DNA of 64,000 nt from assembly GCF_047275745.1 (NCBI RefSeq), contig NZ_JBKQWU010000018.1, positions 1 to 64,000 on the forward strand. Reading direction: 5' to 3'. A model generated the notes under the pieces. That model was given only the letters and a program-made list of their open reading frames with translations, had not been told where the DNA came from and did no database searches. Position numbers and translations under genes: made by a program. Positions 16,325 through 24,145 of the stretch are shown here, one piece after another (position 1 is the stretch's first letter; each line of letters starts with the position of its first letter). The DNA comes from Amaricoccus sp047275745. GTDB taxonomy: Bacteria; Pseudomonadota; Alphaproteobacteria; Rhodobacterales; Rhodobacteraceae.

Positions 16325-17764
16325 TCACGGTACGAGCGTCGCGGCGGCGGAAGCGGCGATGGAATCGACGCCGAAGAGGTTCACCACCCCGAGCACCATC
16401 ACCAGCGCGGAAACGCTGAGCAGGCCCCAGTGCATGGTCGGCATCCGGCCGTTCAACCCGTCCGCCGGCTCGCCGAAATACATGAGATAGACGATGCGGA
16501 GATAATAGTAGGCGCCCACCACGCTCGCGATCATCCCCGCGATGGCGAGCCAGATCAGCCCGGCATCGATCGCGGCCTTGAGCACGTAGAACTTGCCGAA
16601 GAAGCCGACCAGCGGCGGGATGCCCGCGAGGCTGAACATCAGCACGCCGAGCGCGGCGGCGCGCATCGGCTCCACCCGCGAATAGAGCCCGAGCGAGGCG
16701 ATATCGGTCACCGGCTGCCCGTCCTTCTCCATGTTCAGGATGAAGGCGAAGACGCCAACGTTCATCACCACGTAGATCGCGAGATAGATCAGCAGCGACT
16801 CGACGCCGAGGACCGTGCCCGAGGCGAGACCCATCAGCGCGTAGCCCATGTGGCCGATCGAGGAATAGGCCATGAGCCGCTTGATGTTGGTCTGGCCGAT
16901 CGCCGCGACCGCGCCGAGCGCCATGGAGGCGACGGAGAGGAAGGCGAGGATCTGCTGCCATTCCGGCACCGCGCCGCCGAAGGCGGAGAAGAGCACGCGC
17001 GCGAACATCGCCGCCGCCGCGACCTTCGGCGCGGTCGAGAAGAAGGCGGTGACCGGCGTCGGCGAGCCTTCGTAGACATCCGGCGTCCACATGTGGAACG
17101 GCGCCGCCGAAACCTTGAAGGCCATGCCCGCCGAGAGGAACACCAGGCCGAAGATCAGGCCGAGCGAGAGCGGCCCGTCCTGCCCGACGATCTGCGCGAT
17201 CCCGTCGAAACTCGTCGTGCCGCCATAGCCATAGACCAGGCTCGCGCCGTAGAGCAGCAGCCCGGACGAGAGCGAGCCGAGCACGAAGTATTTCAGCCCC
17301 GCCTCGGTCGAGCGCACGCTGTCGCGGCGGAAGGCGGCGACGACATAGAGCGCGAGACTCTGCAGTTCGAGGCCGAGGTAGAGCACGATCAGATCGTTCG
17401 CCGAGACCATGACCATCATGCCGACCGTGGCGAGCAGGATCAGGACCGGGAACTCGAATTTCAGCATGTCGGTCCGCGCGAGATAGTCGACGCTCATGGC
17501 GAGCGTCGCGGCGGCGCCGAACAGGATCATCACCTTCGAGAACCGGGCGAAGCCGTCGTTGATGAACGAACCGCCGAAGGCCGTCGTCGTCTCCGAGGGC
17601 TGAAAGCCGACCCAGAGGCCGAGCAGCACGAGCAGGACCACCGCGGCCCAGTGCGCCCCCCGGCTGACATCCGTACGCGCATAGGCGCCCCACATCAGGC
17701 CCGCCATGGCAAGCACCGCCAGGATGAGCTCGGGGGCGACTACGCTAAGGTCCTGGTTCAACAT
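16325..17764 (-). CDS. nuoN: NADH-quinone oxidoreductase subunit N
   Basis: NuoN, 479 residues, an antiporter-like proton-pumping subunit of the complex I membrane arm with about 14 helices. AAPFHMWTPDVYEG is the conserved broken-helix region and KRLMAYSSIGHMGYAL the conserved lysine-containing helix. It follows nuoM after 66 bp, the longest gap in the distal part of the cluster, and leads straight into birA. Confidence 0.97.
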   Translation of the reverse strand: MLNQDLSVVAPELILAVLAMAGLMWGAYARTDVSRGAHWAAVVLLVLLGLWVGFQPSETTTAFGGSFINDGFARFSKVMILFGAAATLAMSVDYLARTDMLKFEFPVLILLATVGMMVMVSANDLIVLYLGLELQSLALYVVAAFRRDSVRSTEAGLKYFVLGSLSSGLLLYGASLVYGYGGTTSFDGIAQIVGQDGPLSLGLIFGLVFLSAGMAFKVSAAPFHMWTPDVYEGSPTPVTAFFSTAPKVAAAAMFARVLFSAFGGAVPEWQQILAFLSVASMALGAVAAIGQTNIKRLMAYSSIGHMGYALMGLASGTVLGVESLLIYLAIYVVMNVGVFAFILNMEKDGQPVTDIASLGLYSRVEPMRAAALGVLMFSLAGIPPLVGFFGKFYVLKAAIDAGLIWLAIAGMIASVVGAYYYLRIVYLMYFGEPADGLNGRMPTMHWGLLSVSALVMVLGVVNLFGVDSIAASAAATLVP

Positions 17765-17830
17765 CTGGGTCCCTCGAAGGTATGCGGGCGTAGGTCAGTA
17801 CGGCGGTCGGTTCCGCGGTCAACGCCGCGG

Positions 17831-19366
17831 TCAGTTCTGGGCGAGGCTGGGCTGGCTCGCCGCCAGCGCCGCCTCGGTATGCGCCACGAGCGCGTCGACC
17901 GAGGGGCCGATCACGTCGAGCACGAGCGCGGGATAGACGCCAAGCGCGATGGTCGCGACGACCAGCGGCACGAAGAGCAGCTTCTCGCGCGAGCTCATGT
18001 CCTTGATCGTCTTCAGGCTCTCCTTGATCAGATCGCCGAACACCACCCGGCGGTAGAGCCAGAGCGCATAGGCGGCCGACAGGATCACACCGAAGGCGGC
18101 GAAGAAGGCGACCCAGCTGTTCACCCGGAATACGCCGGCCATGGTCAGGAACTCGCCGACAAAACCGCTCGTCCCCGGAAGGCCGACATTGCCCATCGTG
18201 AAGAGCATGAAGAGCAGCGCGAAGACCGGCATGCGGATCACGAGCCCGCCATAGGCCGCGATCTCGCGGGTGTGCATCCGGTCATAGATCACGCCGACGA
18301 GAAGGAAGAGCGCGCCCGAGATGAAGCCGTGCGAGAGCATCTGGAAGATCGCGCCGTCGAGCCCCTGACGATTCAGCGCGAAGATCCCCATGGTCACGAA
18401 GCCCATATGCGCGACCGAGGAATACGCGATCAGCTTCTTCATGTCCTCCTGCATCAGCGCGACCAGGCTCGTGTAGACGATCGCGATGACCGAGAGTGTG
18501 AAGACGAAGTTCTGCATGATGTCGGAGGCGACCGGGAACATCGGCAGGCTGAAGCGCAGGAAACCGTAGCCGCCCATCTTCAGGAGGATCGCCGCCAGCA
18601 CGACGGAGCCCGCCGTGGGCGCCTGCACATGCGCGTCCGGAAGCCAGGTATGAACGGGCCACATCGGCATCTTGACCGCGAAGGAGGCGAAGAAGGCCAG
18701 CCACATCAGCGTCTGCGCCCCGCCGATCACGGTGAAGCCCAGGACCCGCATCGGCTCCGCGCTGAAGGAATGCGTGAGCAGCGTCGGGATGTCGGTCGTC
18801 CCCGCCTGGGCGTACATCGCGATCATGGCGACCAGCATCAGCACCGAGCCGAGCAGCGTGTAGAGGAAGAACTTGAACGCCGCGTAGATCCGGTCCTTGC
18901 CGCCCCAGATGCCGATGATGAGGAACATCGGAATGAGGCCGGCCTCGAAAAAGACATAGAAGAGCACGAGATCGAGAGCGCAGAAGACGCCGATCATCAG
19001 CGTCTCGAGCACGAGGAAGGCGATCATGTATTCCTTGATCCGGTCCTTCACCGCCCAGCAGGACAGGATGACGATCGGCATCAGCACGGTCGTGAGCAGC
19101 ACGAACAGGACCGAGATCCCGTCCACGCCCATCTTGTAGGTGAGCCCGCCGAGCCAGGTGCGTTCCTCGACGAACTGGAAGCCGGTATCCGCCGGATCGA
19201 AACCGAAGAGGATGAAGAGCGAGAGCAGGAAGGTCGCGGTCGTGGTGAAGAGCGCGAGCAGCTTCGCATTCTTGCGCGCGGCGGCGTCGTCGCCCTTCAG
19301 GAAGATGAGCAGGACGACCGCGCCGATCAGCGGCAGGAAGGTGACGAGGGAGAGGAGGCTGTTCAT
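17831..19366 (-). CDS. nuoM: NADH-quinone oxidoreductase subunit M
   Basis: NuoM, 511 residues, the second antiporter-like membrane-arm subunit. KMGVDGISVLFVLLTT and PMWPVHTWLPDAHVQAPT are hallmark segments, and KKLIAYSSVAHMGFVTMG holds the key lysine helix. Start ATG 19364-19366 lies 1 bp after the nuoL stop. Length is typical. Confidence 0.97.
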   Translation of the reverse strand: MNSLLSLVTFLPLIGAVVLLIFLKGDDAAARKNAKLLALFTTTATFLLSLFILFGFDPADTGFQFVEERTWLGGLTYKMGVDGISVLFVLLTTVLMPIVILSCWAVKDRIKEYMIAFLVLETLMIGVFCALDLVLFYVFFEAGLIPMFLIIGIWGGKDRIYAAFKFFLYTLLGSVLMLVAMIAMYAQAGTTDIPTLLTHSFSAEPMRVLGFTVIGGAQTLMWLAFFASFAVKMPMWPVHTWLPDAHVQAPTAGSVVLAAILLKMGGYGFLRFSLPMFPVASDIMQNFVFTLSVIAIVYTSLVALMQEDMKKLIAYSSVAHMGFVTMGIFALNRQGLDGAIFQMLSHGFISGALFLLVGVIYDRMHTREIAAYGGLVIRMPVFALLFMLFTMGNVGLPGTSGFVGEFLTMAGVFRVNSWVAFFAAFGVILSAAYALWLYRRVVFGDLIKESLKTIKDMSSREKLLFVPLVVATIALGVYPALVLDVIGPSVDALVAHTEAALAASQPSLAQN

Positions 19367-19367
19367 C

Positions 19368-21593
19368 TTAACCCACGCTCGTGATGCTGATCCAGGCGAG
19401 GAGCGCGACGAGGCCGATCACCATGGCGAAAGCGTAGTGGAAGAGGTAGCCGGACTGCGCCCGGCCGGCGAGCCGCGTCATGAAGGGCACGAAGCCCATC
19501 GCGACGCCGTTGATGGTGCCGTCGATCGTGTCGCCGTCGCCCTTCTTCCAGAGGAAGCGCCCGAGCCACATCGCGGGGCGCACGAAGAGGAAGTCGTAGA
19601 TCTCGTCGAAATACCACTTGTTGAGCAGGAAGTTGTAGAGCGGCCGCTGCTGCTCGGCGAGGCGCTTCGGCAGCGAGGGGTTCACGATGTAGAAGAGATA
19701 GGCGACACCGAGCCCGATCAGCATCGCGATGAACGGCGACATCTTCACCAGCGCGGGCGAATGGTGCGCGTCGTCCATCACGGTATTGTCGGGCGCCATG
19801 TAGATCGCGCCGATCGGACCCGCGTGATCCGCCGCCCCGCCTTCGGGGGCGTGGCCTTCCTCGGTCGCGGGCGCGTGCGCCTCGGCGCTCTCGCTCGCCA
19901 CGGGGGCCGTTCCTTCCGCCGGAGCATGCGCCTCGGCGTTTTCGCTGGCGGCCGGGGCCGCCGCCTCGGGCGCCTGCGCTTCCGCGCTCTCGCTCGGCGC
20001 CGGGGCGGCGTGGTCGCCCTCGGCCGCGGCCTCGCCTCCCGCCTCGGCGGCCGCGTGGCTCGGTATCCCGAAGAAGCTCAGCACGCGCTCATGATCGCCG
20101 AAGAAGGGCTTGTACCAGACCATGCCGGCGAAGATCGCCCCGACGGCCAGTACCATCAGCGGAACCGTCATCGTCCGCGGGCTCTCATGCGCGTGGTCAT
20201 GCGCGTGATGGTCGCCCCTCGGTTCCCCGAAGAAGGTCATGAATATGAGCCGCCAGGAGTAGAACGAGGTGAACATCGCCGCGATGACCAGGAGCCAGAA
20301 GGCATAGGCCGAGGCCCCTGTACCACCCGCCCAGGCGCTCTCGATGATCGCGTCCTTGGAGAGGAAACCGGCGAAGCCGATCGCGGTCAGCGGGATGCCG
20401 ACGCCGGTGATCGCGAGCGTGCCGATCATCATCGCCCAGAAGGTGATCGGCACCTTCTTCCTGAGGCCGCCGTAGTTCCGCATGTCCTGCTCGTGATGCA
20501 TCGCGTGGATGACCGAGCCGGCGCCGAGGAAGAGCATGGCCTTGAAGAAGGCATGGGTGAAGAGGTGGAACATCGCGGCGGAATAGACGCCGACGCCCGC
20601 GGCCACGAACATGTAGCCGAGCTGCGAACAGGTCGAATAGGCGATCACGCGCTTGATGTCGTTCTGCACCAGACCCACGGTCGCGGCGAAGAAGGCCGTC
20701 GAGGCGCCGACATAGACGATGAACGTCTTGGCCTGCGGCGCGTATTCGATGAGCGGCGACATGCGGCAGACGAGGAAGACACCCGCCGTCACCATGGTCG
20801 CGGCGTGGATGAGCGCGGAGACCGGCGTCGGGCCTTCCATCGCATCCGGCAGCCAGGTGTGCAGGAAAAGCTGCGCGGATTTGCCCATCGCGCCGATGAA
20901 GAGCATCACCGCGATCACTTCCGACGCCGTCCAGTCGCGCCAGAGGAAATGCAGGCTCGACTGCGCCAGGCTCGGCGCGGCGGCGAAGATGTCGTCGAAG
21001 GCGATCGAGTCGACCGCGACATAGGTGAGGAAGATCCCCATCAGGAAGCCGAAGTCGCCGACGCGGTTGACGACGAAGGCCTTGATCGCGGCGGCGTTCG
21101 CGCTCGACTTGCGGTAGTAGAAGCCGATCAGGAGGTAGGAAGCGACGCCGACGCCCTCCCAGCCGAAGAAGAGCTGGAGCAGGTTGTCCGCCGTCACGAG
21201 CATGAGCATCGCGAAGGTGAAGAACGACAGATAGGCGAAGAACCGGGGCTTGTAGCTCTCGCCCTCCTTCCAGTTCTCGTCATGCGCCATGTAGCCGAGG
21301 CTGTAGAGATGGACGAGCGAGGACACCGTCGTCACCACGATCAGCATGATCGCCGTCAGCCGGTCGAGCCGGATGCCCCAGTCGCCCGCGAGCGTGCCGG
21401 ATTCGATCCAGCGGAAGATCGGCACGTGCCGGGTCTCGCCGTCGAAGGTCAGGAAGACGATCCAGGCGAAGAAGGCGGCGACGAAGAGCAGGCCGGTCGA
21501 GATATAGGTCGCGTTCTTCTCGCCGAACCACTTGTGGCCGAAACCACAGAGCAAGGCACCGAGCAGCGGCGCGAAGAGGGTGATCGTGGTCAT
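19368..21593 (-). CDS. nuoL: NADH-quinone oxidoreductase subunit L with an Ala/Glu/Pro-rich insertion
   Basis: NuoL, 741 residues, the distal antiporter-like proton pump with a C-terminal lateral helix. FGWEGVGVASYLLIGFYY and HTWLPDAMEGPTPVSALIHA are diagnostic. It is longer than the E. coli protein (613) because of an extended loop, about residues 513-590, made of imperfect repeats around SESAEAHAP, plus a His-rich stretch (HHAHDHAHE) shortly before it. The transmembrane core and C-terminal helix look intact. Starts 4 bp after the nuoK stop. Confidence 0.97.
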   Translation of the reverse strand: MTTITLFAPLLGALLCGFGHKWFGEKNATYISTGLLFVAAFFAWIVFLTFDGETRHVPIFRWIESGTLAGDWGIRLDRLTAIMLIVVTTVSSLVHLYSLGYMAHDENWKEGESYKPRFFAYLSFFTFAMLMLVTADNLLQLFFGWEGVGVASYLLIGFYYRKSSANAAAIKAFVVNRVGDFGFLMGIFLTYVAVDSIAFDDIFAAAPSLAQSSLHFLWRDWTASEVIAVMLFIGAMGKSAQLFLHTWLPDAMEGPTPVSALIHAATMVTAGVFLVCRMSPLIEYAPQAKTFIVYVGASTAFFAATVGLVQNDIKRVIAYSTCSQLGYMFVAAGVGVYSAAMFHLFTHAFFKAMLFLGAGSVIHAMHHEQDMRNYGGLRKKVPITFWAMMIGTLAITGVGIPLTAIGFAGFLSKDAIIESAWAGGTGASAYAFWLLVIAAMFTSFYSWRLIFMTFFGEPRGDHHAHDHAHESPRTMTVPLMVLAVGAIFAGMVWYKPFFGDHERVLSFFGIPSHAAAEAGGEAAAEGDHAAPAPSESAEAQAPEAAAPAASENAEAHAPAEGTAPVASESAEAHAPATEEGHAPEGGAADHAGPIGAIYMAPDNTVMDDAHHSPALVKMSPFIAMLIGLGVAYLFYIVNPSLPKRLAEQQRPLYNFLLNKWYFDEIYDFLFVRPAMWLGRFLWKKGDGDTIDGTINGVAMGFVPFMTRLAGRAQSGYLFHYAFAMVIGLVALLAWISITSVG
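19820..20055 (-). repeat. Tandem imperfect repeat inside nuoL (about three units)
   Basis: Around 19865-20020 the coding sequence for SESAEAHAP recurs three times at roughly 51-bp spacing (SESAEAQAPEAAAP, SENAEAHAPAEGTAP, SESAEAHAPATEEG). Frame is kept, so length change would only resize a loop of NuoL. Confidence 0.75.
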
Positions 21594-21597
21594 GCTC

Positions 21598-21903
21598 TCA
21601 GCCCTTCATCACGTTGACGTCGTCCACGGCGATCGTGCCGCGGTTGCGGAAGAAGCAGACCAGGATCGCGAGCCCGATCGCGGCCTCCGCCGCCGCGACC
21701 GTGAGCACGAAGAGCGTGAAGACCTGTCCCACGAGATCGCCGAGATGCGCCGAGAAGGAGACGAGATTGATGTTGACCGCGAGCAGGATGAGCTCGATCG
21801 ACATCAGGATCACGATGACGTTCTTCCGGTTCAGGAAGATGCCGAAGATTCCCGTCACGAACAGCACCGCCGCGACCGTCAGATAATGTCCGAGACCGAT
21901 CAT
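21598..21903 (-). CDS. nuoK: NADH-quinone oxidoreductase subunit K
   Basis: NuoK, 101 residues, a three-helix MrpC-like membrane subunit. The first helix starts at GLGHYLTVAAVLFV, and conserved buried glutamates occur in MSIELILLAVN and AAAEAAIGLAI. The ATG at 21901-21903 lies 4 bp after the stop of the small orf26, whose 3' end supplies the AGGGGGTGA ribosome-binding site. Confidence 0.97.
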   Translation of the reverse strand: MIGLGHYLTVAAVLFVTGIFGIFLNRKNVIVILMSIELILLAVNINLVSFSAHLGDLVGQVFTLFVLTVAAAEAAIGLAILVCFFRNRGTIAVDDVNVMKG

Positions 21904-21907
21904 CGTC

Positions 21908-21988
21908 TCACCCCCTGAGCCAACCGTTCGCGACGAGAACCGCCGCCGCTATTCCGACCGTCACCGCGATCCATGACCCGGCGTTCAT
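21908..21988 (-). CDS. Small open reading frame (26 aa) between nuoJ and nuoK, single membrane segment
   Basis: An ATG at 21986-21988 overlaps the nuoJ stop in an ATGA junction and opens a 26-codon frame ending TGA at 21908-21910. The product begins MNAGSWIAVTVG, continues as an Ala/Val/Ile/Leu-rich helix long enough to span a membrane, and ends NGWLRG. Coupling signals on both sides (ATGA upstream, nuoK ribosome-binding site in its last codons) are those of a real cistron. It could instead be a spacer kept only for the nuoK ribosome-binding site. Function unknown. Confidence 0.5.
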   Translation of the reverse strand: MNAGSWIAVTVGIAAAVLVANGWLRG

Positions 21989-22599
21989 GCCCCCTGCCCC
22001 GGCTTGATATCCAGGAGTTCGACCGCCGCCTTCGGATCGCGATACATCTGCTCGACGACGCTCTGGCGCTTCACATAGACCCGCTTGCGCAGGGTGAGGA
22101 CGATGGCGCCCACCATCGCGACGAGGAGCACGAGGCCCGCGAGCTGGAACAGGAGAACGTAGCGCGTGTAGAGCAGATCGCCGAGCGCGGCGGTGTTGTG
22201 CACCTGATCGGGCGGCGGCGTCACCGCCTGGCGCAGGCTCAGCGCCTCGTCCGAAAGCTCCCAGGCCCCGAAGGCGAAACCGAGCTGCACGAGCAGCACG
22301 AGCCCGATCAGGAGCCCGATCGGCAGGTAGCGCGCCACCCCGGCGCGGAGCGCGGCGAAATCGACGTCGAGCATCATCACGACGAAGAGGAACAGCACCG
22401 CGACCGCGCCGACATAGACGATCAGCATCAGCATCGCGACGAATTCCGCGCCGAGCAGCACGAAGAGCCCGGCGGCCGAGAAGAAGGCGAGGATCAGCCA
22501 CAGCACCGAATGCACCGGGTTGCGCGCCGAGATGACCAGCACGCCCGAGACGACCGCGACGATGGCGAAGAGGTAGAAGGCGAAGACCGCGAAACCCAT
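21985..22599 (-). CDS. nuoJ: NADH-quinone oxidoreductase subunit J
   Basis: NuoJ, 204 residues, a five-helix membrane subunit next to the quinone-to-pump coupling axis. ARNPVHSVLWLILAFFSAAG and the pi-bulge region VGAVAVLFLFVVMMLDVD are diagnostic. Start ATG 22597-22599 (MGFAVFAFYLF), preceded by GAGGAG, is preferred over the longer frame, which enters nuoI. The stop overlaps the start of orf26. Confidence 0.96.
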   Translation of the reverse strand: MGFAVFAFYLFAIVAVVSGVLVISARNPVHSVLWLILAFFSAAGLFVLLGAEFVAMLMLIVYVGAVAVLFLFVVMMLDVDFAALRAGVARYLPIGLLIGLVLLVQLGFAFGAWELSDEALSLRQAVTPPPDQVHNTAALGDLLYTRYVLLFQLAGLVLLVAMVGAIVLTLRKRVYVKRQSVVEQMYRDPKAAVELLDIKPGQGA

Positions 22600-22609
22600 G
22601 CTCAGCTCC

Positions 22610-23101
22610 TCACCGGTAAGGTGCGTCGAGTTCGAGATTGCGCGCGATCTCCGGCTCCCAGCGGTCGCCATTCGAAAGGAGCTTTTCCTTGTTGTAGAAC
22701 AGCTCCTCGCGCGTCTCGGTCGAGAACTCGAAATTCGGACCCTCGACGATGGCATCGACCGGGCAGGCTTCCTGGCAGAAGCCGCAGTAGATACACTTCG
22801 TCATGTCGATGTCGTAGCGCGTCGTGCGGCGCGAGCCGTCGTCGCGCGGCTCGGCGTCGATGGTGATCGCCTGCGCCGGGCAGATCGCCTCGCAGAGCTT
22901 GCAGGCGATGCACCGCTCCTCGCCGTTGGCGTAGCGGCGAAGCGCGTGCTCGCCCCGGAAGCGCGGGCTGAGCGGCCCCTTCTCATGCGGATAGTTGAGC
23001 GTCGCCTTCGGCTTGAAGAAGTACTTCATGCCCAGTCGGAAACCCTCGAAGAAGTCACCGAGAAGGAAGTAGCGCGCGGCGCGATCGAACGGGATTCCCA
23101 T
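22610..23101 (-). CDS. nuoI: NADH-quinone oxidoreductase subunit I
   Basis: NuoI, 163 residues, carries the two 4Fe-4S clusters N6a and N6b. Ligands are visible as CIACKLCEAICP (C64, C67, C70, C74) and CIYCGFCQEACP (C103, C106, C109, C113). Length matches the alphaproteobacterial/mitochondrial TYKY type. Starts 3 bp after nuoH. Confidence 0.97.
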   Translation of the reverse strand: MGIPFDRAARYFLLGDFFEGFRLGMKYFFKPKATLNYPHEKGPLSPRFRGEHALRRYANGEERCIACKLCEAICPAQAITIDAEPRDDGSRRTTRYDIDMTKCIYCGFCQEACPVDAIVEGPNFEFSTETREELFYNKEKLLSNGDRWEPEIARNLELDAPYR

Positions 23102-23104
23102 CGT

Positions 23105-24142
23105 TCAGCCCCCAATCATCCAGCGCTGGTAGGCGCCCCAGAACCATCCGTAATGCGCGAAGAGTCCGACCAGCACGACCCAGCCGAGGCTGAGGGGCAG
23201 GAAGACCTTCCAGCCGATCCGCATCAGCTGGTCGTAGCGGTAGCGGGGCACGATCGCCTTCACCATCGCGAACATGAAGAAGAAGAACAGCATCTTCAGG
23301 AACAGCCACAGCGCCCCGTCCGGCAGGAACGGCACCGGCGACAGCCATCCGCCGAAGAACAGGATCGAGATGAGCGCGCACATGAAGAAGACGCTCATCA
23401 GCTCGCCGATCATGAAGAGCAGGAACGGCGTCGAGGAATACTCGACCTGATAGCCCGCGACGAGCTCCGATTCAGCTTCCGGCAGGTCGAAGGGCGGACG
23501 GTTCGTCTCCGCGAGCGAGGAGATGAAGAACAGCGCCACCATCGGCAGATGCGGCAGCCAGTACCAGCTCAGGAGCCCGAAGTTGCCGTCCTGCGCCATC
23601 ACGATGCGGCTGAGGTTGAGAGAGCCCGTCGAGATCAGCACGCCGATGATGATGAGGCCGAGCGAGACCTCATAGGAGATCATCTGCGCCGCCGACCTGA
23701 GTGCGCCCATGAAGGGATATTTCGAGTTCGAGGCCCAGCCGCCGATGATAATGGCATAGACGTGCAGCGATGAGATCGCGAAGATGAACAGGATGCCGAC
23801 ATTCATGTCGGAGATCACCCAGCCCGGCGCCCAGGGGATCACCGCCCAGACGATCACCGGCAGCACGAAGCTCACCATCGGCGCGAGGAAGAACAGGATC
23901 TTGTCGGCGCCGGCCGGAACCACCACTTCCTTGACGATGTACTTCAGGAAGTCGGCGAAGCTCTGGAGCAGCCCCCAGGGTCCGACGACGTTCGGCCCCC
24001 GGCGGATCTGCACCGCGGCCCAGATCTTGCGGTCGGCGTACATGAGGAACGCAAGACAGACGAGGATGAACACCGTCACCAGAAGGCACTGCCCGAGGAT
24101 CAGGAGAAACAGGCCGAAGCCGCTCGAGAAAAAGCCTTCCAT
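23105..24142 (-). CDS. nuoH: NADH-quinone oxidoreductase subunit H
   Basis: NuoH, 345 residues, an eight-helix membrane subunit forming part of the quinone chamber. Conserved segments include RRGPNVVGPWGLLQSFADF, the acidic loop AETNRPPFDLPEAESELVAG and the C-terminal RYRYDQLMRIGWK. Lies 3 bp downstream of nuoG. Confidence 0.97.
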   Translation of the reverse strand: MEGFFSSGFGLFLLILGQCLLVTVFILVCLAFLMYADRKIWAAVQIRRGPNVVGPWGLLQSFADFLKYIVKEVVVPAGADKILFFLAPMVSFVLPVIVWAVIPWAPGWVISDMNVGILFIFAISSLHVYAIIIGGWASNSKYPFMGALRSAAQMISYEVSLGLIIIGVLISTGSLNLSRIVMAQDGNFGLLSWYWLPHLPMVALFFISSLAETNRPPFDLPEAESELVAGYQVEYSSTPFLLFMIGELMSVFFMCALISILFFGGWLSPVPFLPDGALWLFLKMLFFFFMFAMVKAIVPRYRYDQLMRIGWKVFLPLSLGWVVLVGLFAHYGWFWGAYQRWMIGG

Positions 24143-24145
24143 GCC

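Noticed and set aside
16007..19384. 1125-codon plus-strand frame opposite birA, nuoN and nuoM
   Set aside because: Shadow of three recognised genes; low-complexity charged composition.
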